A stretch of 64,000 bases of DNA from positions 186,001-250,000 of the forward strand of contig OOIN01000017.1 of NCBI GenBank assembly GCA_900323505.1. The letters run 5' to 3'. Under the pieces are notes generated by a model. That model was not told the origin of the DNA. It searched no databases and saw only the letters and a program-made list of their open reading frames with translations. This document shows, in pieces, positions 40,033 to 49,788 of the stretch (the first letter of the stretch is position 1; each line of letters opens with the position of its first letter). Source of the stretch: Ustilago trichophora. Its lineage: Eukaryota > Basidiomycota > Ustilaginomycetes > Ustilaginales > Ustilaginaceae. The position numbers were made by a program, and so were the translations under genes.

Positions 40033-41326
40033 TGAACCTTGCTGCCGCGTTTTGCAGCATCGTGCTGCAAGTTCGAAGAAGACATCATGTACGACGCACC
40101 AGGTATGGTGCCATGACTGGTAAGGCTGCATGGCTGCATGGCTGAATCTGCCGATAAAATGTTGATAAGCTCCTTCGCACCATCTTTTCAGACATGATGA
40201 TAAGATAGAACGAAGAGACAAGTCAGCAAACACAATAAAGTTTCCCCCCATGACTTGATGAAGGCAGCGCATGTGCCATATGCTCGCCAGCCAGGTAGCC
40301 TACAGACCGGGCCCAAATTGTGGGGCTTGTCCGAATTTGAGTTTTTGTTGGTGGCTGCCTTTGATGCATGCCGAATAAGCTGGCCAGAACAGGATCTCAA
40401 CGTGGGTTTCCGGCAGGCTAGCTGAGATCACACAGGGGACTTGATGGGGATGCAGCTGGTCGTTGGTCGTCTCAGATCGACCAGAGGAAGACTCACGACG
40501 CATTTTGATGACTTGCATGGAGCCACTCGATCGCTCCAACACTCTTACAGACAGGCCAAACACGCCTTTCTGGCTCATGTCTGAGACATCGCCGAAACAT
40601 GAAGTGGATGCAAAACCTAAGCTTGCCATACTGGCTTGTCTCTACCGGAAAAATGACCTGAGCTTCTTCGACAGGACGGTGTGCTCCAACAGACTTCATG
40701 CATTTCTTCAGTTACATTCGCTGAAGAGCTATGTATGGAATCCTGCGGCCGGCTATGTCAACGCGTGCACATGCCATGATTCACGAACACAGCGGTCTGG
40801 AGTTTCTCGGACTTCCTGTTTTGTGACTGTGCTCTGCTTTTGTGTGATCAGAAGAGGATCTCAAAGAGGACTCGTTGACGTAGGCTTCATCAGTTTCCTA
40901 ATATCATCCAGACACAATGAGACAACATTCGCTGATGCCGAGAGGCAGCGCATTACGTCAGCATCGTGATCTCTACCGGCCCACCAGCAACAAAGGGTCA
41001 TTAGCAGCTTCATTTGCGGTGCAAGGCGAGCTTGGCATTACGAGGTGGCGGCCAAGCAGTTCAGGCTCAGATTACCAGAAATAAAGCGGGACACGGTGGG
41101 CCTCAGGCCCTGATGACAATGAGAAGAGGTGCACTGAGCCTTAGTCATGCGGCACAAGGACACAAGAAAGAAATCTTCTTTGACATAAGGGCCGATTGAG
41201 CTGTGGTTGGCTGTGGCAGAATTGTATTTAAACCCATCTCATCGCCTTCTTCATCCGCTCCAACTCATCACTGCTTCAACACCCTCTATGCCTCAAGCTC
41301 GGTCACCGCATCGACAATTATACAAG
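40033..41326. other. Intergenic, 1.3 kb, nothing recognised
   Basis: A 168-codon plus-strand frame at 40463-40969 has no signal peptide, no family blocks and no familiar motif, and was not accepted. GGCTGCATGGCTGCATGGCT near 40123 is a small tandem repeat. A TATTTAA at 41225-41231 lies ~100 nt before the next start. Confidence 0.4.
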
Positions 41327-42367
41327 ATGCGGGTGCTAGCCTTGGTTGCTTGTCTAGGCCTGATGGCTACGTTCTTCATCGGAGAAACGCTAGCAATGGA
41401 AGGATCTGGACATGGCGAGACCCCCGAGTATCGACTCTTCCCACAGGATCGATTCTTGGGAACGTTTCCAATGAAACCTCCCTCATTACACTCGGATCTT
41501 CCTTTAAACAAAGAGCTCGGTAGTGCCACGAGCAGTACTTCGGGCTTGAAGCGTAACGATCAGTTCCCGTGGGAGCTGAAAAAGGAACTTCCATGGGTCA
41601 ACATACGACCGTCGGACAGATCCAGGCATCCAATCGCTGATATCCCCGAGTTCGAAAAGGACGGACGGAAATACGGTCCATTTCAGGTCGGCCTTTGGCA
41701 CTTCGAGCCCAAGCCTTACCCTATTGGCTTTCCACACATCATTAGACCCGTGGGGTTCGAATCGCAGATTCCCGCTGACTTTGAACACTACGTTGTGCGT
41801 AGCACGCAGGGTATTCAGTTCATTCCTGGAAACTTTGATTTGAGTGTGGAGCCAGGACTGTTGCGCGACATTCAATCCTTCCTTCACAGGTCGCTGGAAC
41901 AGTCAGGCCTGCAGCCTGAACTGGTGAGTGGCACCACCCAGCTGAAGCAAGGAGACTACCTGTGGCCTCCTGTCAAGATATCGAAGGGGAATCCTAGCCT
42001 TTTGAATATGCTTTACAGTACTCGGTCACACCTGCACCAGGCTACAAGGTATGCGCTCAGAATGTCGCAATCTGGGATACCTCCCAAAGTCTATCACCTA
42101 AGAGTGCCTTCTGCTCAGTTCGGATCCAGGCACATAATGATGTTCCGTGGAGATGCTGTCAAATACACTACCATGTCAAGCCCCAGCAAGAACTCAGAAT
42201 TCTGGTTTCTCAATGAGGTCATGGCTGATCGGACTGGGAAGCCCTCCTACTTTATCCTTGGTGGAACATTCCTACCAAAGGACGCCCCGAAGATTCTGGA
42301 GCAGGTTGGTATTTTCAAACCGGCGTTTCAGCACCTGTTCAATTACGCCCCGGAGGTTCTGGCTTAG
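41327..42367 (+). CDS. Family II secreted effector-like protein (346 aa)
   Basis: The start at 41327 opens a signal peptide (MRVLALVACLGLMATFFIGE, cleavage before M-E-G-S-G). The frame upstream to 41207 lies around the TATA-like TATTTAA and is not expected to be translated. Conserved blocks: Y-G-P-F-Q-V-G, P-Y-P-I-G, V-E-P-G-L-L-R-D-I-Q, G-D-Y-L-W-P-P-V-K, R-H-I-M-M-F, F-W-F-L-N-E-V and I-L-G-G-T-F-L-P, ending F-K-P-A-F. The usual F-R-P-(D/E)-P motif is altered to S-V-E-P. No cysteine in the mature part. Intronless. Confidence 0.87.
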   Translation: MRVLALVACLGLMATFFIGETLAMEGSGHGETPEYRLFPQDRFLGTFPMKPPSLHSDLPLNKELGSATSSTSGLKRNDQFPWELKKELPWVNIRPSDRSRHPIADIPEFEKDGRKYGPFQVGLWHFEPKPYPIGFPHIIRPVGFESQIPADFEHYVVRSTQGIQFIPGNFDLSVEPGLLRDIQSFLHRSLEQSGLQPELVSGTTQLKQGDYLWPPVKISKGNPSLLNMLYSTRSHLHQATRYALRMSQSGIPPKVYHLRVPSAQFGSRHIMMFRGDAVKYTTMSSPSKNSEFWFLNEVMADRTGKPSYFILGGTFLPKDAPKILEQVGIFKPAFQHLFNYAPEVLA

Positions 42368-43122
42368 AATTTAATCATATGATAGACCTTTTCAACAGAC
42401 AATTGTGTTGATAGCTCGCTACTTCTGTCTCGTAAGCGTACGCTAAATTTGCGCCTAATAATGCTTTTCATTGAAAGAAAGTGCGCCGCTTTGATATGCA
42501 TAGGCAAGTTCTGAAAAGTCACCATGAAAACGAGGCTGGACCGACCAACAAAAAGGTTGCAGATTGGTGACTCCGCCACTTGTATGGTGTTGGTGGGTGA
42601 TATCATGCCAAGCAAAGAGTCGTGTGAACAACGCAAAGTGCTCCACCAATCCACCGGAACTGCATCGCAGCTTTTGATCACAACACGGTCCCACTGACGC
42701 AAACAATGGCAACAGACCCGTTCCATAAAACGCTACGTCGCTCAATGGGTCAAAGTGGGGAAAATCAGCTCGACGACCGAGCGTATCGAGTCGCAAGTGG
42801 GACTTGAGATGTAATTCAACGCTTGTGGTTGGATAATTTTCGCCAACGGGATGCTGAAATGGGATAAGGCAATAGACTTGTCTTGGATCTGAAGAAAGTC
42901 CAAGCCATTTGGCGGGCAGACCAACTCAGCAACGATATTTAGACTGCCCACTTGTCTTTAGGGAAGGGATCGCCGTCGCAGCTCTCAAAATACAGGACCA
43001 TCTTCTGTTCCTGTCTCACGAGTCATCCAAACAAAGCTTGCAAAGACACTTTCAAGGTCGAGGCAGCGACTTCTTCGATTTCACACAAAGAGAATCCGCA
43101 GCAACTTGGTCGATCCAAGAGA
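42368..43122. other. Intergenic, nothing recognised
   Basis: The open frame before the next gene (42952-43122) has no signal peptide. Minus-strand frames at 42364-42796 show no family features. Confidence 0.4.
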
Positions 43123-44409
43123 ATGAAGATTCTGCCGTTGCCCTCGTGGGTTAGCCTCTCGATCCAGCTCATGGCAGCTTGCAGCCAAGGAGTTCCAATG
43201 TATCAATTGTTCCCACCTGGGGATGCGGGTGGTATTGCTCGACCAGCAAGTGCGTCTGGAGGCCAAGGATCTAGTGGAATGGGCCCACTTGGGAGCCCAG
43301 GTCGGGGCAGCCTTCGATCCACACTTGACGGGCTCCCCTCGGAAATCGAGCTTGAAGCGGCCATGACAGCGATTCCTCAGACTGGTCCCATCGAGCCGCA
43401 TTTCCAGCAAACGGGAATGGGAGCGTCTTGGAACGTCCCCTTGGCTCCTGCCGGCTACCATCAAGTGCATCCAGGTGACATGACAGCATATCATCAGGTC
43501 GGTCAGATTGAGCCGCATTTCCAGCATATGGGAATGGGAACGTCTTGGAACCACCCCTTGGCTCCTGTCGGCTACCATCAAGTACATCCAGGTGACATGA
43601 CAGCTTATCATCAGTTCGGTCCGATTGAGCCGCGTTTCCAGCATACGGGAATGATAGATTTATCGATCCCCACCTTGGCGACTACAGGCGACAACAAAGT
43701 GACTCGAACAGGCGGAAGTACCGTCCCAGAAAACAGAATCTTGCTCCCTTATGGATCTACAAGTTTACGCTATTCAACTGGCGGCGCCAAGTTCGTGCTT
43801 CTGCCGTACCCTGACGATCATCGGCTCCTCAGGTTCAGCTATGCCCAAGGTAAAATGGAACCGGCCAACTTCGAGAAATACATCAGGCGCAACCACTTCG
43901 GCATTTCTGAATCCATCTTTCGCCCAGAGCCTGATTTGATGAAGGCTATTCAAACTAGAATTATAGGTACACTACTTGGTCAGCACATTCCACTCGTACC
44001 ACCTGGTCCCGGTATCACGGTCAATCAGGGTGTTTTCCTGTGGCCTCCCGTCGCGAAACACCACAACCACGACAGTCTTTGGATGACACCAGCTGTTCGC
44101 CATAGGCTGTACCAGGGAGCAATCTCGAAGTGGACGGAGCATTCGCAGTCAACGCCCAGGTACTGGTACTTACAGGTGGGTAGTTCATTGGGCCCGAGAC
44201 ATATCATGATGAATGTTGTCGACTCGACGTCGTTCACCGAGATTCCAAACGGAAGCGAATCTTCCTTCTGGCTGTTTCACGAGGCCATGATTGACACTCA
44301 CATTCTCAAGCCCAAAATGGCGCTTATTGGAGGAATGTTCCTGCCCAGCGTTAGTGCGCAGGCCCTTCAGCTTGGTGGTGTCATTCGACCTGCCATTCCT
44401 CACCTGTGA
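43123..44409 (+). CDS. Family II secreted effector-like protein with 39-aa tandem repeats (428 aa)
   Basis: The start at 43123 gives the signal peptide MKILPLPSWVSLSIQLMAAC. The N-terminal variable half contains two complete 39-residue repeats (43384-43500 and 43501-43617) and the start of a third (43618 to about 43655). Each begins G-(P/Q)-I-E-P-(H/R)-F-Q and contains P-L-A-P-(A/V)-G-Y-H-Q-V-H-P-G-D. Conserved region: F-R-P-E-P-D-L-M-K-A-I-Q, G-V-F-L-W-P-P-V, R-H-I-M-M-N, F-W-L-F-H-E-A and L-I-G-G-M-F-L-P, with I-R-P-A-I at the end. No cysteine after the signal peptide. The longest member of the family; intronless. Confidence 0.88.
   Translation: MKILPLPSWVSLSIQLMAACSQGVPMYQLFPPGDAGGIARPASASGGQGSSGMGPLGSPGRGSLRSTLDGLPSEIELEAAMTAIPQTGPIEPHFQQTGMGASWNVPLAPAGYHQVHPGDMTAYHQVGQIEPHFQHMGMGTSWNHPLAPVGYHQVHPGDMTAYHQFGPIEPRFQHTGMIDLSIPTLATTGDNKVTRTGGSTVPENRILLPYGSTSLRYSTGGAKFVLLPYPDDHRLLRFSYAQGKMEPANFEKYIRRNHFGISESIFRPEPDLMKAIQTRIIGTLLGQHIPLVPPGPGITVNQGVFLWPPVAKHHNHDSLWMTPAVRHRLYQGAISKWTEHSQSTPRYWYLQVGSSLGPRHIMMNVVDSTSFTEIPNGSESSFWLFHEAMIDTHILKPKMALIGGMFLPSVSAQALQLGGVIRPAIPHL
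43384..43655 (+). repeat. 117-bp in-frame tandem repeats within an effector gene
   Basis: Unit boundaries are at 43384, 43501 and 43618. The first two units differ at only a few codons and the third is truncated. The period is a multiple of three, so copy-number change keeps the frame. Confidence 0.85.
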
Positions 44410-44571
44410 GCTCGATGATTTGCCTTGCCCCATGCTCATCGTCTCATAGCAATAAAGATGTCATGACGCTTCTTGTATCCGTGAAAAAGGTTTTTCTTGC
44501 GTTGCTAATCGTGGAGAGGCTTCAAGGCTAAGTTATCCCACCATAGTAGTGCCGATGCATGATCTCATCTC
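44410..44571. other. Short intergenic
   Basis: An AATAAAG at 44451-44457 is a candidate polyadenylation signal for the preceding gene. Confidence 0.35.
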
Positions 44572-44889
44572 TGGTCTGTCTCGTGCGTGTGAGCTGCGAG
44601 ACAGCGTCTGTTGAGCGAGTGGGGGTAGCAGCAAAACCTCACTTGCTCCTTCCTTCCTTCATCTCTCCTCACTGCGCTTGTTTTGCTGCGCTCACCCCAA
44701 GCTCGCTCATTGTTTTCCCTCCCTGTGTTCCCCCCTCTCTGTATGTTTCTGTCCCGCTGCGCTCGACCAAAACCCCCTCACGGCGGGTCTGGGAGCCTTG
44801 GGATCTAGGAGTACGCTCTCACTTTCGCCGCAATCCTATGCTTTATGGTCTCACTGTTGTTGTCTTTGTCTGCACCTGCTCGCGACAGA
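44572..44889 (+). mobile_element. Solo split-direct-repeat element, family A
   Basis: Inverted relative to the copies at 4332 and 26667. It starts TGGTCTGTCTCG and ends TGCTCGCGACAGA. It lies between two family II genes. Confidence 0.8.
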
Positions 44890-45271
44890 TTGCGTGCTAT
44901 CGGTGAACAACCTCTTGCCAAGCAAAGGCTTTTAACAGGATACAAGAGTCCCACTGAGGTGTCAAACAAGTACAGCAGTTGCAGTAGCTGTACAATGCGC
45001 GGTGTGACGGGTAAAGGCTGGGAAAATCGTCTCGAGGACCCACAGTGTCGAGGCCCTGCAGGCTGTTGGAGTCGAGTTTGGAGTCAACGAGTGGGACCAT
45101 GCTTGCGAGAATCGCTGATAGGTAAAAGTCGAAAATTGATGGGCTGAGCAGCAAGAACCTGAACCTTTATAGGCGAGAGGATCTTTTGTAAACGACACCC
45201 CATCCCATCAAGACCTGCAAAGAAGGATTCTTTCTCAGAGAAGATACAAACACTGTATCAGTAAAAAGACG
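44890..45271. other. Intergenic, nothing recognised
   Basis: A weak CCTTTATAGG element near 45164-45173 precedes the next gene by ~100 nt. Confidence 0.35.
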
Positions 45272-46240
45272 ATGGTTCCGACAATCTCATCATGGGTTGG
45301 ACTCATTCTTGCGCTTTTGGTGGCTTGCACTCGAGCAGCTGGCGATAAGTTCAGAGGAGAGTCTTCCACGAGCAGCTCACTTCCATCGGAAACTGACTTT
45401 ACTCGAGCCATGACGGCAACATCAAGGGTCACTCCATTCCAGCCATATCGCCAATACGATGGAATGTGGCCGTGGGACCTGACACAATCTCCATGGGTCC
45501 AGAATCGAGACCCAAGGACACGTTCACAAGCTTGGTATAGACTCAACCGATTTAGACTCCAAGACGGACGCGAGTTTGGGCCGTTTCAGATCGGTAGCGA
45601 GCGTTTCGAGACCAAGCCGTATCCACACGATCTTCCTTTCCTCACCCATAGCTACCTTAGAGTCAAGATGAGACCATCCAATTTTGAGCTGTTTGGAGCT
45701 CCATTTAATAATATCAAGACCATTTTTCGCCCGGATCCAGACATTCTGCATAGGATCCAGATTCAGGTCACAACGCCATTACACCGCAGGGGCTGGGTGG
45801 CGGAGGCGCCAGGAGATACCCAGATCAAGCAAGGCGAATTCTTATGGCCGCCCCTCAGAGCTGAACAATTGCCAGCTAAGTTGTACATGGCGCCGCATGT
45901 ACGACAAGCTCTGTGGGGAGGGGTCATGGCAAAATTTCTGCATCATTCACCAGGCTCTCCGACAGTTTTCCATCTGACATTGCCGGGCAGAGCATCAGGC
46001 CATGCTGTAAAACGACACATGTTGATGACCTCGGTGGATACGAGTCTTTTCACCGACATGCCGTCCACAAGTGTCAACTCGGACCTCTGGGTATTTTACG
46101 AGGCGATGACTCATTCTGAGCCACCACATCAAGCAAAGATGGCGCTGCTCGGCGGCATGTTTCTCCCTAAGTATGCTCTTACCCATCTTGTTGAGGATGG
46201 AGTCCTTCGACCCGCTTTTGTGCAACGTTTCGTCGGATAG
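45272..46240 (+). CDS. Family II secreted effector-like protein (322 aa)
   Basis: The last effector of the array. Signal peptide MVPTISSWVGLILALLVACT with cleavage near T-R-A|A-G. The linker is short. Conserved blocks: F-G-P-F-Q-I-G, P-Y-P-H-D, F-R-P-D-P-D-I-L-H-R-I-Q, G-E-F-L-W-P-P-L, R-H-M-L-M-T, L-W-V-F-Y-E-A, L-L-G-G-M-F-L-P and V-L-R-P-A-F. No cysteine in the mature part. Close to 41327 in the W-P-W-D/W-E-L region and to 43123 at the C-terminus. Intronless. Confidence 0.88.
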   Translation: MVPTISSWVGLILALLVACTRAAGDKFRGESSTSSSLPSETDFTRAMTATSRVTPFQPYRQYDGMWPWDLTQSPWVQNRDPRTRSQAWYRLNRFRLQDGREFGPFQIGSERFETKPYPHDLPFLTHSYLRVKMRPSNFELFGAPFNNIKTIFRPDPDILHRIQIQVTTPLHRRGWVAEAPGDTQIKQGEFLWPPLRAEQLPAKLYMAPHVRQALWGGVMAKFLHHSPGSPTVFHLTLPGRASGHAVKRHMLMTSVDTSLFTDMPSTSVNSDLWVFYEAMTHSEPPHQAKMALLGGMFLPKYALTHLVEDGVLRPAFVQRFVG

Positions 46241-46968
46241 TATGATCCTATTTGAAGGTTACTACCTGCCCACTCTGGTCTCACTACTGTCCCGATCGTA
46301 AACGAATGAAGCTCCCTTCATCTTGACACCCTTCTCTCTATATAAAGATACTGTATTGAAACTCTTCTCAACAGCACACACGCTGCAGCTGGCAACATGT
46401 GCAATGCGAAGAACAGAACGCAGATCTTCGGTTTTCTGCCTTTTTCGTCAGTCATGAGCCGCGGCAGTTAGCGTCAGAATACCTAGAAGGACGATAAGCA
46501 TCTGGTTCAGAACATCACGGGCGGTTGCAGTCACATTGCCGTCGACAGCCACGGTTTCGGGCCTGCTCGCACAGTCTCGGTAGCAGTGATAAAAGCTTGA
46601 AAGAGCGGTCGGTTTCTGAGAAAAATATTTAGAAATAAGAATTTTAAAAGACGGTGGCACCCTGCGTCACAAAGCGTTTATCCGAGATGCACGTACAGTA
46701 CAGTATCCGGCGGGCGTGATTTTGTGTCGGACCATTGTCAAATGTCACCACTTCATCTCCCTTCCCTTAACCACCACCATCTTGACCCCCATTCATCTTC
46801 TGATCCGACCAGGTTCATATCGATCAGACATCTCTCATAATGATTCGGCAATGACACCAATGCTCGCTTCGCCCCGGGTTCTATGCCCATAGCAGCTCAT
46901 CAACTTGGCCCTTCAGGCCAACTAATGCGATCACACGCTTCCTTTACAGTCACCAGCCTTGACTCTGC
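46241..46968. other. Cluster border with orphan TATA box
   Basis: TATATAAA at 46339-46346 is the best TATA box of the window but is followed only by a 24-codon frame (46397-46471). This may be what remains of a deleted effector gene. The remainder is the upstream region of the channel gene. Confidence 0.4.
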
Positions 46969-49716
46969 TTGTCATATGCATTCATCGACTCCACTCTGCC
47001 GGCCATGAACAACACAGGTGCTCACAGCAGAGAGAATGAGCTGCCCGAGAGGCCAGCATTGCTTCCCAGCGCAGCTTCGCTACGTCCTACACACATCACT
47101 TCTCGTCTTCCGCCCCTCAAGTCGCTTCAGACTTCCAATCATACCAGCAGCCGGGCTCGTTCACCCTTTCCAAGTCGCAAAGATGACCTTCCTCCGGCAA
47201 GCTCAACCAAGGCCTTCCCAACCACCAACACGCTTCAGACATTTCTGACTGTCACTGACGTTCCACACTATGGTCACGCCAACCACCTCAGCGATGCTCC
47301 GAATAGCGGGAGCGCACCACACTCAACAGCTCAAACGCACAACTGGAGAGTGCGCAAGACGCCTATCTTCTCTGGACTCGTAGCACCTTTCTCGATCGTG
47401 CTCGAGATCCCCGGTCTGACCTCCAAGTGGTATGCCAAGATCGACGAAAACGGCATCGTGGAACGCTTCATTGACAATCCAACTATCCTCACAGTCGGTC
47501 TCGCCATCTCGCTCAGTGCCGCTGTTGTAGCAAACGCTGTCATCATCCTTCGCTTCCTCGAGGTGCTTCGTCCGCGCCAGAGCATTGCCCTGGCGATTGC
47601 AGGTTTCGGGCTGCATGATCTGATCAACGTTGTGGCGCTCGCTACTTTCGGTGGCATTTATGGACCCAAGCACGATGGCTTGAGTCTCAGCGCCTCCTAC
47701 TGGATGGTATGCGCATCTACCATCACTTCGACACTCGTCACAATCAGTTTGATTGCCGACTACGTTCGAACCAAGGACTTCCGACATGCTGGATCCGGTC
47801 TGACTCAGCTGCAGAAGGGTTTGGTTTTGGCAGGTATGGGACTGTTGCTGTATCTGTCGCTAGGCTCGCTCATCTTTGTCTTTGTCATTCAGATTGACTT
47901 TATCACAGCCCTCTATTTTTCGACTGCTACGGTTCTTACGGTCGGATTCGGTGATGTAGTACCAGCAAGTCCTGGCGGCAAGGTCCTCGTCATTCTCTAT
48001 GCGCCGATCGGGATCGTGCTCGTCGCGCTCGTCGTCTCTTCTGCAAGAAACACAATCCTCGAAACCTTCCAGGCAGCGCTGCTGGCACGCACCAAAGAAC
48101 GACGTCGGCGAATTGCCGAGCGTAAAACGGCTCACAAGGAGCTCAAGCGCCAAGGTCGTGCTCTGCGCCGAGCTATGCCTCGCACTTTCACATTTGGGCC
48201 GGGCGCCGGCGCCGCGGGCAACCATACAGATGACGGAAACGACTTTGCAGAGGCCCTTGCGCAGATGGAGAAGCAAGCCGCTGAGCATCACGTCGAGAAT
48301 GACTCGCCCGCTGGCAGTGGAGTGACAGCTGAATCCGTCGACACAATCGCTGCTATCACGTCCGACAACACCGCTGATACCATCAAGAACCAACACGGGG
48401 CAGCCGATCCTGAAAGCGAGAAATCTCACATCGCCACCGCAGGCGATCCAGCCGTTCAACGCGAGATTAGCACCCTCCAGCACCAATTGTTGATCGCAAA
48501 GCAGAGGACAGAAGAGGACTTTCGCCAATTTGAAGAGCATGCACGCCACGAAGCGATCGTCGCTGCCCGGATGAAGCTCACTCTTGCCGCATCGATGACA
48601 CTTGCCTTCTGGCTCCTTGGCGCGGTCGCTTTTACTTATGCCGAACGGTGGAGCTACGGTGGAGCGATGTGGTTTTGCTTCATCGCCATGATCACCATCG
48701 GCTACGGTGATTACCATCCTTCAACGCAGCTGGGAAGAGCTATCTTTGTGATTTGGGGCTTGATGGGTGTCGCCGTGCTAACGATCCTGTTGGCGGTCGT
48801 ACAGGATGCGTTTGGCAGTATCTTCCACAGATTGCTGACCAATTCGACTTCGAGACTGTTCGACCGTGCCGAATTACGTGCCAAGAAGCGGCGATTGAAA
48901 GAGCAGCAAGAAGAGGACGAAGAGGATGACATTGAAGCAATGACCACATCCAAACCAAGAAACAGCCACCCTCGAAGGCGCCGACATCCGCACCGAAAGA
49001 GCGAAGGCGATGTACGCAGGCAAACTCCCAAACCTGACGATGCCGCAGTTCCCGAGAGAAAGAGCATGGAAGCTTGTATCGAGAGATCGGCGCTGACCGG
49101 CTCCCCTTGCCCCGTCGAGCAGGAAACATTGGACTCAACACCAACCAGCCCACACATTTCGATTCCCTCGTTTCCCCTCGAACGCACCAGCTCGACTGGG
49201 GAAAGCCTGTTGACGACGCAGATTCAAATTCCACAGCATGCAGCCGCGAAAGTGGAAGACACCTTAGTCTCGACCCCACAAAAAGTTGCCCTTGCTGCCT
49301 TGCAAACGTTTCAACATTCCGTCCGCGTCCTGCAACTCAACGAATCGATAATCTCGCAAGCCATGACAGACGTTCCTGCTCTTCGACACTACTACAACTC
49401 GCGCCAGCCACCGAAGGAAAGATCTGGACCAGAATCAAAGGAAATAGAAAAGCTGGATCCAGAGACAGCGCTACAGAACTTGCACGCTTCTATCCGGCAA
49501 ACTGCCAACCCCGAATATGAAAAGGTGGCCAAACTCGTGGTGGCCAATTTAGAGTTTGAACATCATCTTCGGATACTATTGGACGAATTTCAGGGGTTGA
49601 AAGATCGAGTGGAAGGGTTTAAGCAGAACCAATTGGAGCGGTCGAGAACGTTGTCGCTGTCTGAAAAACCAATAGTGTCTTTGAGGAAGGAGGAAGAATC
49701 GATGGTGAGGGAATGA
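46969..49716 (+). CDS. TOK-type two-pore outward-rectifier potassium channel (915 aa)
   Basis: Integral membrane K+ channel of the fungal TOK1 family, expected in the plasma membrane and controlling K+ efflux and membrane potential. A hydrophilic N-terminus (~1-135) is followed by several membrane segments, a first pore loop with selectivity filter T-V-G-F-G-D (~324-329), two further segments and a long charged insert (~370-540). The second membrane pair carries the filter T-I-G-Y-G-D (~575-580), and a long cytosolic tail follows. Two P-loops in one chain and the eight-segment plan are diagnostic of TOK. M13 is an alternative start. It is the first conserved gene outside the effector cluster and marks its right border. 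A single exon, longer than yeast TOK1. Confidence 0.9.
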   Translation: MSYAFIDSTLPAMNNTGAHSRENELPERPALLPSAASLRPTHITSRLPPLKSLQTSNHTSSRARSPFPSRKDDLPPASSTKAFPTTNTLQTFLTVTDVPHYGHANHLSDAPNSGSAPHSTAQTHNWRVRKTPIFSGLVAPFSIVLEIPGLTSKWYAKIDENGIVERFIDNPTILTVGLAISLSAAVVANAVIILRFLEVLRPRQSIALAIAGFGLHDLINVVALATFGGIYGPKHDGLSLSASYWMVCASTITSTLVTISLIADYVRTKDFRHAGSGLTQLQKGLVLAGMGLLLYLSLGSLIFVFVIQIDFITALYFSTATVLTVGFGDVVPASPGGKVLVILYAPIGIVLVALVVSSARNTILETFQAALLARTKERRRRIAERKTAHKELKRQGRALRRAMPRTFTFGPGAGAAGNHTDDGNDFAEALAQMEKQAAEHHVENDSPAGSGVTAESVDTIAAITSDNTADTIKNQHGAADPESEKSHIATAGDPAVQREISTLQHQLLIAKQRTEEDFRQFEEHARHEAIVAARMKLTLAASMTLAFWLLGAVAFTYAERWSYGGAMWFCFIAMITIGYGDYHPSTQLGRAIFVIWGLMGVAVLTILLAVVQDAFGSIFHRLLTNSTSRLFDRAELRAKKRRLKEQQEEDEEDDIEAMTTSKPRNSHPRRRRHPHRKSEGDVRRQTPKPDDAAVPERKSMEACIERSALTGSPCPVEQETLDSTPTSPHISIPSFPLERTSSTGESLLTTQIQIPQHAAAKVEDTLVSTPQKVALAALQTFQHSVRVLQLNESIISQAMTDVPALRHYYNSRQPPKERSGPESKEIEKLDPETALQNLHASIRQTANPEYEKVAKLVVANLEFEHHLRILLDEFQGLKDRVEGFKQNQLERSRTLSLSEKPIVSLRKEEESMVRE

Positions 49717-49788
49717 GGTATCCTTATGTAGACTATCGGGAATGTCTTGTATTTTTATCAGAGAATCTATTGGTCCATTTTTTGGTCA

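Noticed and set aside
40463..40969. 168-codon plus-strand frame between two family II genes
   Set aside because: Lacks a signal peptide and every family II block; composition looks random.
47860..48717. Long antisense frame inside the channel gene
   Set aside because: It mirrors the third-position bias of the channel codons; the sense frame has both K+ selectivity filters.
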